A stretch of 41,920 nucleotides of DNA from assembly GCA_030540225.1 (NCBI GenBank), contig JAUNWQ010000008.1:3248-45167 (forward strand), read 5' to 3'. The stretch's first letter is position 1. Each line of letters opens with the position of its first letter. The notes beneath the pieces are model-generated. The model did not search any database, was not told the DNA's origin, and saw only the letters and a program-made list of their open reading frames with translations. Made by a program: the position numbers and the translations under genes. This DNA is from Coriobacteriia bacterium (GTDB lineage: Bacteria > Actinomycetota > Coriobacteriia > Coriobacteriales > Eggerthellaceae). Positions 30,806-39,041 of the stretch are shown piece after piece.

Positions 30806-31570
30806 CTAAGCCTTGAGGTACGTGACCGACCACGTCTCGCTATTGCCGACGGCCTCGGTCACCTGCACGATCATGTCGGAGTCCTTGCCGAGCGTGGCTG
30901 TGATCGCTGGGGCATTCCATGTGGAGTTGCGCCCGAACACCACGCCAGCGCGGACCTTCGCCTTCGGGGACCCAGTCAGGGTCGTGCTCAGCCATCCAGG
31001 CTCGGTGGCGTTGATGCGCCCGGCCATGAAGACGAGCCCTCCGCAGGCCGTGCATGCATCGACCGATATGCGCGCGTCGGACGAGCTCACGGCGTAGGTC
31101 GTCTGCCCGAGGGCAGACAGCGGAGCGACCGTCTCGAAGAGCTTCACTGGCGCGCCGGCGTTGATGCCGTCGAGCGGGATGCGCCAGAGCTTGAGGTCGT
31201 TCGCCGTCACCTCCGGGTCGGCGGCGGCGTCCGTGGTGGGCGTGCCCTTGATCACGACTGGCGTGATGGACTCGATGCCCGCGCCCGTCTTGGCGTACCG
31301 CGCCACCACGAGGTCGTTGCGCTTCTGGCCCTGCGTGCCGCTCTGGACGGTCAGGCTGATGGCCGCCTGGTTCCAGAAACGCTTACCCCCGACCATGCCC
31401 ACGCCCGTGCCGATGAGACACGTGTTCGCGCTCGTCATGACCGCCTTGAAGTCATCGCCCCACTTCATCACGCAGTCGCGCTTGCCGATGGTGGCCTCGT
31501 TGAGCGCCGCCAGGTCGTCGCTGGAGATGTGCGGCGTGCCGAAGCACGCGTCCACAGCCTCGAATGCCAT
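30806..31570 (-). CDS. Tail-tip/baseplate-associated protein, uncharacterised
   Basis: A 254-residue structural-type protein between the tail fibre genes and the lysis cassette. Recognisable is the segment SGTQGQKRNDLVVARYAKTG followed by VVIKGTPTT and LWRIPLDGINAGAP, a pattern common to uncharacterised tail-tip proteins of Gram-positive siphophages. The second half is rich in beta-strand-like sequence. ATG 31570 is chosen with AAAGGA nine bases before it. By position it probably belongs to the host-binding apparatus; no enzymatic motif is seen. Confidence 0.6.
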   Translation of the reverse strand: MAFEAVDACFGTPHISSDDLAALNEATIGKRDCVMKWGDDFKAVMTSANTCLIGTGVGMVGGKRFWNQAAISLTVQSGTQGQKRNDLVVARYAKTGAGIESITPVVIKGTPTTDAAADPEVTANDLKLWRIPLDGINAGAPVKLFETVAPLSALGQTTYAVSSSDARISVDACTACGGLVFMAGRINATEPGWLSTTLTGSPKAKVRAGVVFGRNSTWNAPAITATLGKDSDMIVQVTEAVGNSETWSVTYLKA

Positions 31571-31571
31571 G

Positions 31572-31937
31572 TCATGCCGTCCTTTCATAGAGAAATGCGC
31601 CCACGGAGGGCCTTTCGACCCAGGTCCCGCCGTACAGCGGCCCCGGGTTGGTGTGTACCGTCGTCATGTAGACGCACCCGACGGGATGCGCCTGCAGGAA
31701 CCCCGCCGCCGACGCCGACGCGGCCAGGTTCACGGTCACGTCCGCCGACCCGTCGAACGTCGCTGAACCCGTCACCGCGCCCGTGAAGGTTATCTTGCGC
31801 GCGGCCTTGAGCTTCGCTGCGCTCACCGCGCTCACGCCGTCGTCGGAGCAGTCGGCCTTCTTCGAAAGCAGGTCGTCGATCATGGCGCGCAGCTTGGCGA
31901 ACGCCTCCGGGCCCATCAGGCCGCGCGAGCCGCCCAT
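31572..31937 (-). CDS. Short tail fibre / baseplate protein
   Basis: A 121-residue protein. The middle (ITFTGAVTGSATFDGSADVT) is the trimeric-fibre repeat seen in many tail fibres, and the C-terminus (HPVGCVYMTTVHTNPGPLYG, GTWVERPSVGAFLY) resembles the C-terminal tip domain of short fibres. Its ATG overlaps the stop of the large fibre gene by one base (TGATG), indicating coupled translation. Both fibre genes probably form one adhesin complex. Confidence 0.68.
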   Translation of the reverse strand: MGGSRGLMGPEAFAKLRAMIDDLLSKKADCSDDGVSAVSAAKLKAARKITFTGAVTGSATFDGSADVTVNLAASASAAGFLQAHPVGCVYMTTVHTNPGPLYGGTWVERPSVGAFLYERTA

Positions 31938-33130
31938 CAGGCGAACCAGACCTTGACGTCGTTGGCGGTCACGTAGTCGACGTTGCTCTGGATGACGTCG
32001 AAGTCGCTGTCCGAGACGGAGGCGCCCTTTTCCTTGTTCGCGATGATCATGTCGCCGCTCTCGCACTGCTGCCCGGCGTACTCCCCGGCGGTGCGTACGA
32101 ACCAGTACCAGCCCGGCTTGTACGCCGTCTTGACGATTTCTGTGTAGCTGTTCGCCGCGCCCTGGTAGGCGGCGGCGCTGGTGACCGCTGCGTTGACCGC
32201 GTTCTGCACGAAGGCCGTGGTCGCGAGCTGCGTGTTGTTGCTGCCCGCCGTCGGCGTCGGGGCGGTCGGCGAGCCGGTGAGCTGGGGCGAGGCAAGCGGC
32301 GCCTTCTTGTCGAGCGCCGAGCTCACGGCCTTGTTCTGGACGGGGTTGGCGCTGGTCGAGGAGAGCTCGGAGTCGATGGTCGGGTACGGCGGCACCTGCC
32401 ACGTGCCGTCGCTGCGCAGGTAGCGCGTCGCCGCGCCCATCGCCGGCGCGGGGACCAGGCCGCGCGAGCCCGCCGCCGACGCGGTGGCGCCCTTGAAGTC
32501 GGCGTAGGTGGTGTCCTTCTCCGCCTGCCACTGCGCCGTGCCGTCGCTCGCCCACGCGAGGATTTGGCCCTCAGCCCCGCCGGCAGGGATGTGCTTGTTG
32601 CCCGGGGTCGTCGGGTGCGAGTAGTTGTTCGCGCCCTCCGCCACGCCGTCGAGCTTCTTCTTGTCCGCCGCCGTCATGAGGCCGTGCGCGCTCTGAGTCG
32701 CGTCGGCGTAGGTCGTGTTCGTGTCCTTGTAGTAGGGCACGCCGTCGATGATGGGCGACGGAGTGTAGCCGACCGCGCTCGTCACCTCGCTGGTCGTCTT
32801 CACGCCTCCAAGCGCCCCCTTGCCGGCAGGGGGCAGGACGTAGTTGTTCGCGCCCGCCGCCACGCCGTCAAGCTTCGCCTTGTCCGCGGAGGTCATCGCG
32901 CCCGCCGCGGCCTGGCTCGCCGTTGGGATCGTCGCCGTGCCGATGATGGCCGGGGACGACTGCCCGTTCATGAGCTGGATCTGCAGGCCGCTTATGCCGA
33001 TGCCCGCTGCGAAGTTGCTTCGCGTCTGCACCGCCATCTCGCGCCCGGCGTCCTCGCTGAGCACGCGCCCTGTTGACGTCGAGCTCGCCGCATCGTAGGG
33101 CGCGTCCGTGGGGAGGTTCCCGTTTGCCAT
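31937..33130 (-). CDS. Tail fibre protein with repeated KLDGV motifs
   Basis: A 397-residue fibre. Two copies of the motif MT(S/A)ADKxKLDGVAxGANNY occur near residues 86-105 and 160-179. They are followed by a region with SPQLTGSPTAPTPTAGSNNT and QLATTAFVQNAVNAAV, typical of trimeric fibre shafts. A C-terminal domain (GWYWFVRTAGEYAGQQCESG, DMIIANKEKG) is probably the receptor-facing part. ATG 33130 is preferred because AGGAAAGAAC precedes it. DNA repeats underlie the protein repeats, so recombination could alter length. Confidence 0.78.
   Translation of the reverse strand: MANGNLPTDAPYDAASSTSTGRVLSEDAGREMAVQTRSNFAAGIGISGLQIQLMNGQSSPAIIGTATIPTASQAAAGAMTSADKAKLDGVAAGANNYVLPPAGKGALGGVKTTSEVTSAVGYTPSPIIDGVPYYKDTNTTYADATQSAHGLMTAADKKKLDGVAEGANNYSHPTTPGNKHIPAGGAEGQILAWASDGTAQWQAEKDTTYADFKGATASAAGSRGLVPAPAMGAATRYLRSDGTWQVPPYPTIDSELSSTSANPVQNKAVSSALDKKAPLASPQLTGSPTAPTPTAGSNNTQLATTAFVQNAVNAAVTSAAAYQGAANSYTEIVKTAYKPGWYWFVRTAGEYAGQQCESGDMIIANKEKGASVSDSDFDVIQSNVDYVTANDVKVWFA
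32621..32898. repeat. Imperfect 59-bp direct repeats in the tail fibre gene
   Basis: Copies at 32621-32679 and 32840-32898 share about 50 of 59 bases and encode the two KLDGVAxGANNY protein repeats in the same frame. Confidence 0.75.
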
Positions 33131-33144
33131 GTTCTTCCTTTCCC

Positions 33145-34395
33145 TCATGCGAACCATGCGTTCGCGTCGCTAGCGCCGGCGCACTCTACGCCGACTGTAA
33201 CCCGCCGCTCCGCCTTCTGGACCGTCACGGGGTATGCGGCGGCCACGTCGCCGACAGTGCCGGCGGCAAGGTCCCCGACCGCCTTGCGCGCGGCGTCCGC
33301 CTTGGCCTCCACAGCGTCGAGCGCCGCCGCGTCGACCTCGGCGCTGAACGTGTAGTTGTCAAGGGTCAGGCCCTTGCCCGCCAGGTAGGCGTGCCCTCCC
33401 CCGCTGCTCTCGGCGGTGCCGCTGGAGCTCGTCTTGGTCGTGGTCTCGCTGCCGACCTCGTATGAGTACGTGGCCACGCCGCGCGAGACCTTCACGATCT
33501 TCTTCGCCACCTCCGCGGTCACCGTGCGCCCGTGGGCGTTGTCGCGCGCCGAGATGACGTCGCCCACGTCCACGTCGATATCGTCGTGCGCGTTCACCTC
33601 GACGCTGCCCTGGGTGTGGTACTCCTCAAGCTTCTTCCTGCCCTCCTCCTCCAGCTCCTCCTCGTCGGCGTTGCTGTAGTCGTAGAGGGCGGCTATCTCG
33701 TCGACGCCGAAGAGCGTCTGCGTGTGCGAGACGCTGCCCGCCGCGTCGGCGTAGAAGTGCACGACGGCGCGCTCCTCAAGCTCGCCAGTGCCCGCGCAGA
33801 CCAAATGGTTGACGCATCGGTGAACCGACGTCAGCGTGAAGTCCAAAAGGTCGCTGTCCACCTTGCTCGCATAGTCGACGACGGGCGGCAGCGAAAGCTC
33901 GACCTTGCCGCCCTTGCGGCGCATCGAGACCTTGCGGCCATTGGCCTTCGCGAGAGCCCTGAGGCCGCTGTAGCAGTCGCAGAAGCGGTCGAATGTGTAG
34001 CTCACCGCCGTGCCGTCGGACGCAGCCGAGAAGAGGTCGGACAGCCCCATGCGCCCGATGAGCGACGCGAGCACCTCGCCCGCCTTCCCGTCGACGCTGA
34101 GGCGGGCGCTGCCGTCGTCTGGGAGCAGGCGCTTGCCCGCCAGGACGCCGTGCCAGGTGCGACCCTTGCACGTGACGGTGCCCGACGCGTCGCGCCCCGC
34201 CTCGTAGCTGGCCTCGTCCACCACGCCGCCGTACTCGCTGTCGTCGACGAAGACGAGCTGCCCCTCGGCCGGGGCGACGCCTGCGGCGCACGTCAGCTCG
34301 AAGGCGTTCTCGTCGCTGCCGAACGCGAGGTCGAGCGAGAAGTCAGAGAGCTCGCGCACGTCTCCCAGCTCGGAATCGTGCACCACTAGGACCAT
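33145..34395 (-). CDS. Tail protein, siphovirus ReqiPepy6 Gp37-like family
   Basis: A 416-residue tail-tip protein. The N-terminus (VLVVHDSELGDVRELSDFSL, GSDENAFELTC) and the later IGRMGLSDLF, VSYTFDRFCDCYSGLRALAK and VDVGDVISARDNAHGRTVTA fit the Gp37-like family that occupies the tail-associated lysin/hub position after Dit in Gram-positive siphophages. No peptidoglycan hydrolase motif is evident. ATG 34395 overlaps the Dit stop by 10 bp. The C-terminal 80 residues (helical VEAKADAARKAVGDLAAG) may connect to the fibre encoded next. Confidence 0.8.
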   Translation of the reverse strand: MVLVVHDSELGDVRELSDFSLDLAFGSDENAFELTCAAGVAPAEGQLVFVDDSEYGGVVDEASYEAGRDASGTVTCKGRTWHGVLAGKRLLPDDGSARLSVDGKAGEVLASLIGRMGLSDLFSAASDGTAVSYTFDRFCDCYSGLRALAKANGRKVSMRRKGGKVELSLPPVVDYASKVDSDLLDFTLTSVHRCVNHLVCAGTGELEERAVVHFYADAAGSVSHTQTLFGVDEIAALYDYSNADEEELEEEGRKKLEEYHTQGSVEVNAHDDIDVDVGDVISARDNAHGRTVTAEVAKKIVKVSRGVATYSYEVGSETTTKTSSSGTAESSGGGHAYLAGKGLTLDNYTFSAEVDAAALDAVEAKADAARKAVGDLAAGTVGDVAAAYPVTVQKAERRVTVGVECAGASDANAWFA

Positions 34396-35216
34396 GGCGG
34401 CTCCCCCTCCTCCTCGTACCACGTCAAGTCGAAGCCGAAGGACTTGTCCCACTCGACCTCGTGGGTGCCCGCCGATGCGGGCTGGAATATGTACTCGCCG
34501 CCGCCGAGGCCCTCGCCCCTGCGCGCCTTGGAGAAGGCGTCGACGGTCGAGCCGTCTGCGTTGACCAGGGTCACGGCGCGCGGAACCGCGAGCGGGTCGA
34601 CGACGAGGTAGCCCCCGTCGGGCACCGTGGCGTCGACGCGGTACCAATTGCCGTCAATTCGGACGGCGGGATTGGTGCATGGGCCGTAGATGGTGAACCT
34701 CAGCGGCGCCGCACCCCACTCGCCCACGTCGATGTAGCTGCGAGCCGACGGCACGCCGAGGTCGCAGGGCAGGTCGTAGGGCAGGTCGAGGAACTCGTCG
34801 CCGCCCTGGGTCGCGGTAAGCGGCTCGAACGACACCGTGTGCCCGCGCCGCCACACTCCGTCGAGGAGCACGACGGTGAGAGACATGGTCACGTGGCTTC
34901 GTGAAATCGACGACGGCTCCGCCTTCGCGATGTAGGCGCGCTGCGACCATCCGTCGATTTGGAGCCTGCCGGGAGTACCTTCGGACATGTCCCTGTCGGC
35001 GAGCCTGCGCAGGGCGTCGGCCGAAGCCAGCCCGATGAACACCACGGAGAGCGAGCACTCGCGCGCGGCGCGCGTCACACCCGAGAGCGACATGTAGCCG
35101 ATCGTGTATTCCCATTCCCGACCGCGTATCCCCGCGGCGGTCCCGGCGAGCGCCGAGCGACAGTCGAGCGACACCTCGGCGCCGCCCGTGCCCGATATGT
35201 AGGAGAGCCTATGCAT
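34386..35216 (-). CDS. Distal tail protein (Dit-like)
   Basis: A 276-residue protein directly after the tape measure, the normal place for Dit, which forms the hexameric ring at the tail end. Sequence features agree: an N-terminal galectin-independent beta domain (REWEYTIGYMSLSGVTRAAR), then a region of tail-protein type (LPYDLPCDLGVPSARSYIDV) and a C-terminal beta-rich part (FQPASAGTHEVEWDKSFGFD). ATG 35216 overlaps the tape-measure stop by 8 bp. Assignment is by position and general similarity. Confidence 0.75.
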   Translation of the reverse strand: MHRLSYISGTGGAEVSLDCRSALAGTAAGIRGREWEYTIGYMSLSGVTRAARECSLSVVFIGLASADALRRLADRDMSEGTPGRLQIDGWSQRAYIAKAEPSSISRSHVTMSLTVVLLDGVWRRGHTVSFEPLTATQGGDEFLDLPYDLPCDLGVPSARSYIDVGEWGAAPLRFTIYGPCTNPAVRIDGNWYRVDATVPDGGYLVVDPLAVPRAVTLVNADGSTVDAFSKARRGEGLGGGEYIFQPASAGTHEVEWDKSFGFDLTWYEEEGEPPWS

Positions 35217-38200
35217 AGGCAGCCGCCTTCCTGACCTTGCGGCCGAACTCCTTCTCCCCCATGACGGGGGTGCAGTCGGCGATGATCGCGGGGAGGTTGC
35301 GCGAGAGCCACGCGATCACCTCGGACCCGCCGCCCTCCGCCTCGATGCCCTCGCCGATCCCCCGGAGCACGGACGGCCGCAGCGGCACGACCGCCTCGGG
35401 CCCCGCCTCGCCGACGCCGATCACCGACGCCGAGCTGAAGACGCCGCCCTTCGCGTACCAGTCGACCGCGACGGACGGGACCGACCCCGACTCGGGGTCG
35501 AACCTTCCGTCGAGGCGGAAGTGCGGCAGCGCGCCCACCTCCATCCTCGGGATGGTCAGGCGCATCGAAGACACCGTCGCGCTCATGAGCGAGCAGGCTG
35601 CCGACACGGCGGAGGCGGCAGCCGCAGACGAGCTCCTGGCCGAGCTCGCGAAGTCGGAGAATGAGGACTGCCCCGCCGTCGCCATCGACTGCGCGGCCAT
35701 CTTCGTCTGGTCGAGGCCGCTGCGAGCCTCCTCCGTGGCCGTCTCGACCGCCGACCCCATCGAGCCGACGGAGCTCGACGCCGAGGAGCACGCGCCCGCG
35801 AAGGCCTCCATCGCGGGCGTGCCCGCGAGCAGGCCCGGCACGGCGGCTGTTGCCGCTGCCGCGAGGGCTGCGACGCCGCCCGCAGCGCCGGGGGCGGAGT
35901 CGGCCACCGTCGGGAGCGCCGAGCCCATCGTCTCGAATCCGCTCGCCGCGAGCAGCACCGAGGCCGCGATGAGCGTCATGCCCGCCGCGAGGGCCCCGAC
36001 GCCGATGGCCAGCGCCGCGATGCCGACCGCGAGGACCAGGACGCCCGCGCTCAGGACGAGCGTCGCCGCAGCTGCTGCGACGACGCCCACGGCGAGGGCC
36101 GCGATGCCGACGGCCGCCACGAGCGAGCCTGCGCCGAGGACGATCATCCCAGCGCCGAGCGCCGCTATGCCGACCGCGGCTGATGCGCCGTAGGCGGAGA
36201 CGACGGGGAGCATCGGGGCGAGCGCGGCGAGGCCCGCCGTGGCGAGCAGGATGCCCGCGCCCACCATGAGCACCGCCGCGCCGAACGCGACCAGGCCGAC
36301 CGCGCCCGCCGTGAGGGCGGTGCCAAGGGCCGCGGCTCCGAGTGCGAGGGCCGCGACGCCGGCCACCATGCCGAGCATCGCGACCGCGGCTCCCGGGCCT
36401 GCCGAAGCCACCTGGATGGCGGCGGTCGCCAAGAGCAGGATGCCCGCCGCCGCCAGAGCGACGCCAGCGCCCACCAGGAGCACTGCCGCGCCGAGCGCGA
36501 GGACCTGCTTCGCGGACAGGCTGGCGGCCGTGCCCGCTGCCGTCTCGCCGCCCGCCATCGCGGTGAGCCCGCCTGCGGCGAACGTCGAGAGGGTCGACAC
36601 CGCGGTCAAGGTGCCCGAGAGGGACTTGACCGCGCCGGCGACGGCGGAGGCGGCCTTCATGGCCACGAACCCGACCGCGAGGGCGCGGACGGCGGGGGCC
36701 GCCTTGGCGGCGTTGTCCTTCAGCCATGCCGCGCCGTCGGCGATCTTCTGGACGATGGGGTGCGCGGCGTCGAGCGCGGACTTCAGCGTGTCCGCCGCCC
36801 CCGCCGCGTCGCCCGCCCCCGGCTCGATGCCGAGAACCGCGGCGGCGAGGTTTCCCACGGCCCCCATCGTGTCGAGCGCCGCCCCGCCGAGGAGCGACAA
36901 TCCGTCGGAGAGCTCCTGGACCGCGCCGTTGTCCCCGCACTTCGCGAGGAAGTCGGCCACGGAGTCGCCGATGCCGTCGATCACCCCTCCCGCCGCGGAC
37001 ATGCCGCCCGTTATGATGGGCTTGAAGGCGTCGAGCACCTTCGTCCCAGCCGAGACGGCGGACGCCTCCAGGTTGCCCATCGCGCCCTCGATCGTCGCCG
37101 TCGAGGTCGCCGCCTCCTTGGCGACGTCGGTCATGCCGAGCTGCATGATCGCCTGGTTGAACTCCTCGGCGGATATCTCGCCCTTCTCCATGGCGTCGCG
37201 GAAGTTGCCCGTGTAGGCGCCGTTTTCCCTCATGGCCTCCTGGAGCTTGCCCGACGCGCCCGGGATGGCGTCGGCGAGCTGGTTCCAGTTCTCGGTCGTG
37301 AGCTTCCCCGCGCCCGCGGTCTGCGTCATGACCATGGCGACCGACTTGAAGGTGTCGGCGTTGCCGCCCGCGACGGCGTTGAGGTTGCCCGCCGCCTCGG
37401 CGAGCTGGGCGTAGTCGTCCACGCCGTTCGCCGCGAGCTGCGCCGTGGTGTTGCGGATGTCGCCGAGGTCGTAGATGGTATCGTCGGCGTACTTCTGGGT
37501 GGACGCCGTCAGGGCCTCGATGGTCGAGGAGTCCACGTCGCCGAAGCTCAGCGTGCTCGCGAACTTCTGCGCGGAGTCGGACGCGCCCGCAATCTCGCCC
37601 GAAAGCGATGACAGTGCGCCGAACAGCTTGGCGCCGATCGCAGATGCCGCTCCGCCCACCGCGCCGGCAACGACCGCCATCTTCGCGCTGAAGCCGCTCG
37701 CGGCAGCCGAGCCAGACCTGAACTCGCCCGACAGGCTCTTGACCGTGCCGGCAAGCCCGCCTAGCGCCGATTTCGGCTGCTTGGAGGCGTTGGCGAGCCT
37801 GCTCTGCGCGGACGCGAGCCTCTCCTCAGCCTCCTTTGCGCTTTCGGACGCCCTTTCCTGGTTGTACTTCGCCTGGATGAGGTTCCGCTCCGCGCTAATC
37901 GCCTGCGAAGAGCTCGATCCGTACTTCGCAAGCGTCTCGTTGTACTTTGCCTGCGCCGCCTCGGTGGACAGCGTCGCGGTCTTGGCGGAGACCATCGCCG
38001 ATTTGAGGTCCGCCGCCGCAGTATCGGCCTGGGCTTGCAGGGCTTTGAGGGCGTCACCGTTCGCCGACGAGGAAAGCCCCGAGGAGAACGCCTCGCCCGC
38101 TCCCGTCCCGGCGCTCTTGAACTTCGAGAGCAGGCCGCCGGATGCGGGGTTCGCCCCGTCGGCGAACGACTTCGAGAACGCGGCGCCGCCGGACGCTCCC

Positions 38201-38292
38201 GCGCTGCCGAGGCCCTTGTTGACCTTCGCCGCGAAGCCGCTCATGCTCGGCATGATGGTCACGGACGCCGAGCCGACGTTTACTGATGGCAT
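35209..38292 (-). CDS. Tail tape measure protein
   Basis: A 1027-residue tape measure that sets tail length and later enters the host envelope. N-terminal residues 1-200 are helical with coiled coils (SAQSRLANASKQPKS). A tape-measure domain follows around residues 220-410 (ALTASTQKYADDTIYDLGDI, ENWNQLADAIPGASGKLQEA, MEKGEISAEEFNQAIMQLGM). Residues about 530-825 are an extended Ala/Gly/Val-rich hydrophobic stretch of repeated segments. The C-terminus is ordinary (SRNLPAIIADCTPVMGEKEF). The ATG follows the gpT stop without a gap. Length suggests a tail of roughly 150 nm by the usual rule of about 1.5 angstrom per residue. Confidence 0.92.
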   Translation of the reverse strand: MPSVNVGSASVTIMPSMSGFAAKVNKGLGSAGASGGAAFSKSFADGANPASGGLLSKFKSAGTGAGEAFSSGLSSSANGDALKALQAQADTAAADLKSAMVSAKTATLSTEAAQAKYNETLAKYGSSSSQAISAERNLIQAKYNQERASESAKEAEERLASAQSRLANASKQPKSALGGLAGTVKSLSGEFRSGSAAASGFSAKMAVVAGAVGGAASAIGAKLFGALSSLSGEIAGASDSAQKFASTLSFGDVDSSTIEALTASTQKYADDTIYDLGDIRNTTAQLAANGVDDYAQLAEAAGNLNAVAGGNADTFKSVAMVMTQTAGAGKLTTENWNQLADAIPGASGKLQEAMRENGAYTGNFRDAMEKGEISAEEFNQAIMQLGMTDVAKEAATSTATIEGAMGNLEASAVSAGTKVLDAFKPIITGGMSAAGGVIDGIGDSVADFLAKCGDNGAVQELSDGLSLLGGAALDTMGAVGNLAAAVLGIEPGAGDAAGAADTLKSALDAAHPIVQKIADGAAWLKDNAAKAAPAVRALAVGFVAMKAASAVAGAVKSLSGTLTAVSTLSTFAAGGLTAMAGGETAAGTAASLSAKQVLALGAAVLLVGAGVALAAAGILLLATAAIQVASAGPGAAVAMLGMVAGVAALALGAAALGTALTAGAVGLVAFGAAVLMVGAGILLATAGLAALAPMLPVVSAYGASAAVGIAALGAGMIVLGAGSLVAAVGIAALAVGVVAAAAATLVLSAGVLVLAVGIAALAIGVGALAAGMTLIAASVLLAASGFETMGSALPTVADSAPGAAGGVAALAAAATAAVPGLLAGTPAMEAFAGACSSASSSVGSMGSAVETATEEARSGLDQTKMAAQSMATAGQSSFSDFASSARSSSAAAASAVSAACSLMSATVSSMRLTIPRMEVGALPHFRLDGRFDPESGSVPSVAVDWYAKGGVFSSASVIGVGEAGPEAVVPLRPSVLRGIGEGIEAEGGGSEVIAWLSRNLPAIIADCTPVMGEKEFGRKVRKAAAYA

Positions 38293-38688
38293 TTACACAC
38301 CCCCTTCGTGCATTCCGAGGATCGTGTCTATCTCTTCGCGCGCGGCAAGCGCGCTGTCGCGGCGGCGCTCCGCATCGGCCCGCTCGGCGGGAGTGCGCAG
38401 CGGCTTGGGCCTGTTGCGGTTGTGCTGGCCGTCCTTGGTCCTCTGCCACGCGATGACGTCGAGCGCGTGCACCGCCATCGCGAGCATGTACTCGGCCTCG
38501 CTCCACCTGAGCTCCGGGGACTGGCGGCGCGCCGTGCGCGACTCGCGAGGCAGCGCGTACCAGAGCAAAGCCCAGCGCGAGCAGTCCTCGTCGGTCGGCT
38601 CTATGGGCAGGTCGATCCCGTAGAACTGCCTGAAGTCCGCCACCACGTCGGCGCGGTTGTCGAGCCAGTCGCGCGCGAAGGACGTCAG
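38293..38688 (-). CDS. Tail assembly chaperone, frameshift extension (gpT-like)
   Basis: This is the -1 frame extension of the upstream chaperone. Codons from 38688 (LTSFARDWLDNRADVVADFR onward) add 131 residues to the 96-100-residue first product, giving a fusion of about 227 residues. The reading frame has no ribosome site or plausible start at the overlap, as expected for a frameshift-only product. It contains FYGIDLPIEPTDEDCSRWAL and a central charged helix. The fused and unfused chaperones bind the tape measure and major tail protein during tail assembly, by analogy with lambda G/GT. It ends immediately before the tape measure start. Confidence 0.85.
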   Translation of the reverse strand: MTSFARDWLDNRADVVADFRQFYGIDLPIEPTDEDCSRWALLWYALPRESRTARRQSPELRWSEAEYMLAMAVHALDVIAWQRTKDGQHNRNRPKPLRTPAERADAERRRDSALAAREEIDTILGMHEGGV

Positions 38689-38694
38689 TTTTTT
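38685..38694 (-). promoter_or_regulatory. Programmed -1 frameshift site A AAA AAC next to stop
   Basis: Minus-strand heptamer AAAAAAC (38694 to 38688) in the phase A AAA AAC, directly followed by the zero-frame TGA (38687-38685). It matches the X XXY YYZ rule and links the two chaperone frames. Confidence 0.9.
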
Positions 38695-38975
38695 GGGGCG
38701 ACTACCTCGGAGACCGCCGACGTGAAAGCCTGCCAGTCGTCGCTCGTGCACCCGAGCTCGTCGGGCATCTCGCCGTCCTCGCCTGGGATGCGCCCGATGT
38801 ACTCGACGACCCTCCCGCAGCAGATGAGGTTCATCGCCTCGTTCGCCGCGCGGGGGTCCTTGTCGCCGAGGTTGAGCGCCGTCTGCACCTTGAGCGACGC
38901 GAAGGCGGTCTTGTCGATGTCGAACTCCTGGCCGCGGAACCCGACCTGCACCACTTCGTGCTTCTTCTTCTCCAT
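38685..38975 (-). CDS. Tail assembly chaperone, zero-frame product (gpG-like)
   Basis: A 96-residue protein (VVQVGFRGQEFDIDKTAFAS, NEAMNLICCGRVVEYIGRIP) in the position of lambda gpG between major tail protein and tape measure. ATG 38975 has GGAGGAG just upstream; an in-frame TTG at 38987 lies in that site and is rejected. The last codons read CCA AAA AAC TGA, a slippery site abutting the stop. Part of the ribosomes should shift into the gpT frame. Confidence 0.87.
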   Translation of the reverse strand: MEKKKHEVVQVGFRGQEFDIDKTAFASLKVQTALNLGDKDPRAANEAMNLICCGRVVEYIGRIPGEDGEMPDELGCTSDDWQAFTSAVSEVVAPKN

Positions 38976-38984
38976 GCTCTCCTC

Positions 38985-39018
38985 CAAAAAAAGAAAAGGC
39001 GGGGCGCGCGGCCCCGCC
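38985..39018 (-). terminator. Terminator between major tail protein and chaperone genes
   Basis: Minus-strand stem GGCGGGGC/GCCCCGCC (8 bp, 5-nt loop) followed by TTTTCTTTTTTT. It lies 23 bp after the major tail protein stop and just before the chaperone ribosome site. Confidence 0.9.
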
Positions 39019-39041
39019 GTACGGTCCTCCCCCGTCGGGCG

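Noticed and set aside
35075..36940. 621-codon Arg/Gly-rich minus-strand open frame
   Set aside because: Out-of-frame shadow of the tape measure gene; extreme Arg/Gly content and no recognised motif.
35237..38623. Three long plus-strand frames opposite the tape measure
   Set aside because: Pro/Ala/Ser-rich mirror frames of the Ala-rich tape measure; all phage neighbours are on the minus strand.
38695..38751. Independent ATG start for the second chaperone frame
   Set aside because: The upstream codons overlap the first chaperone frame, have no ribosome site, and the slippery heptamer explains expression.
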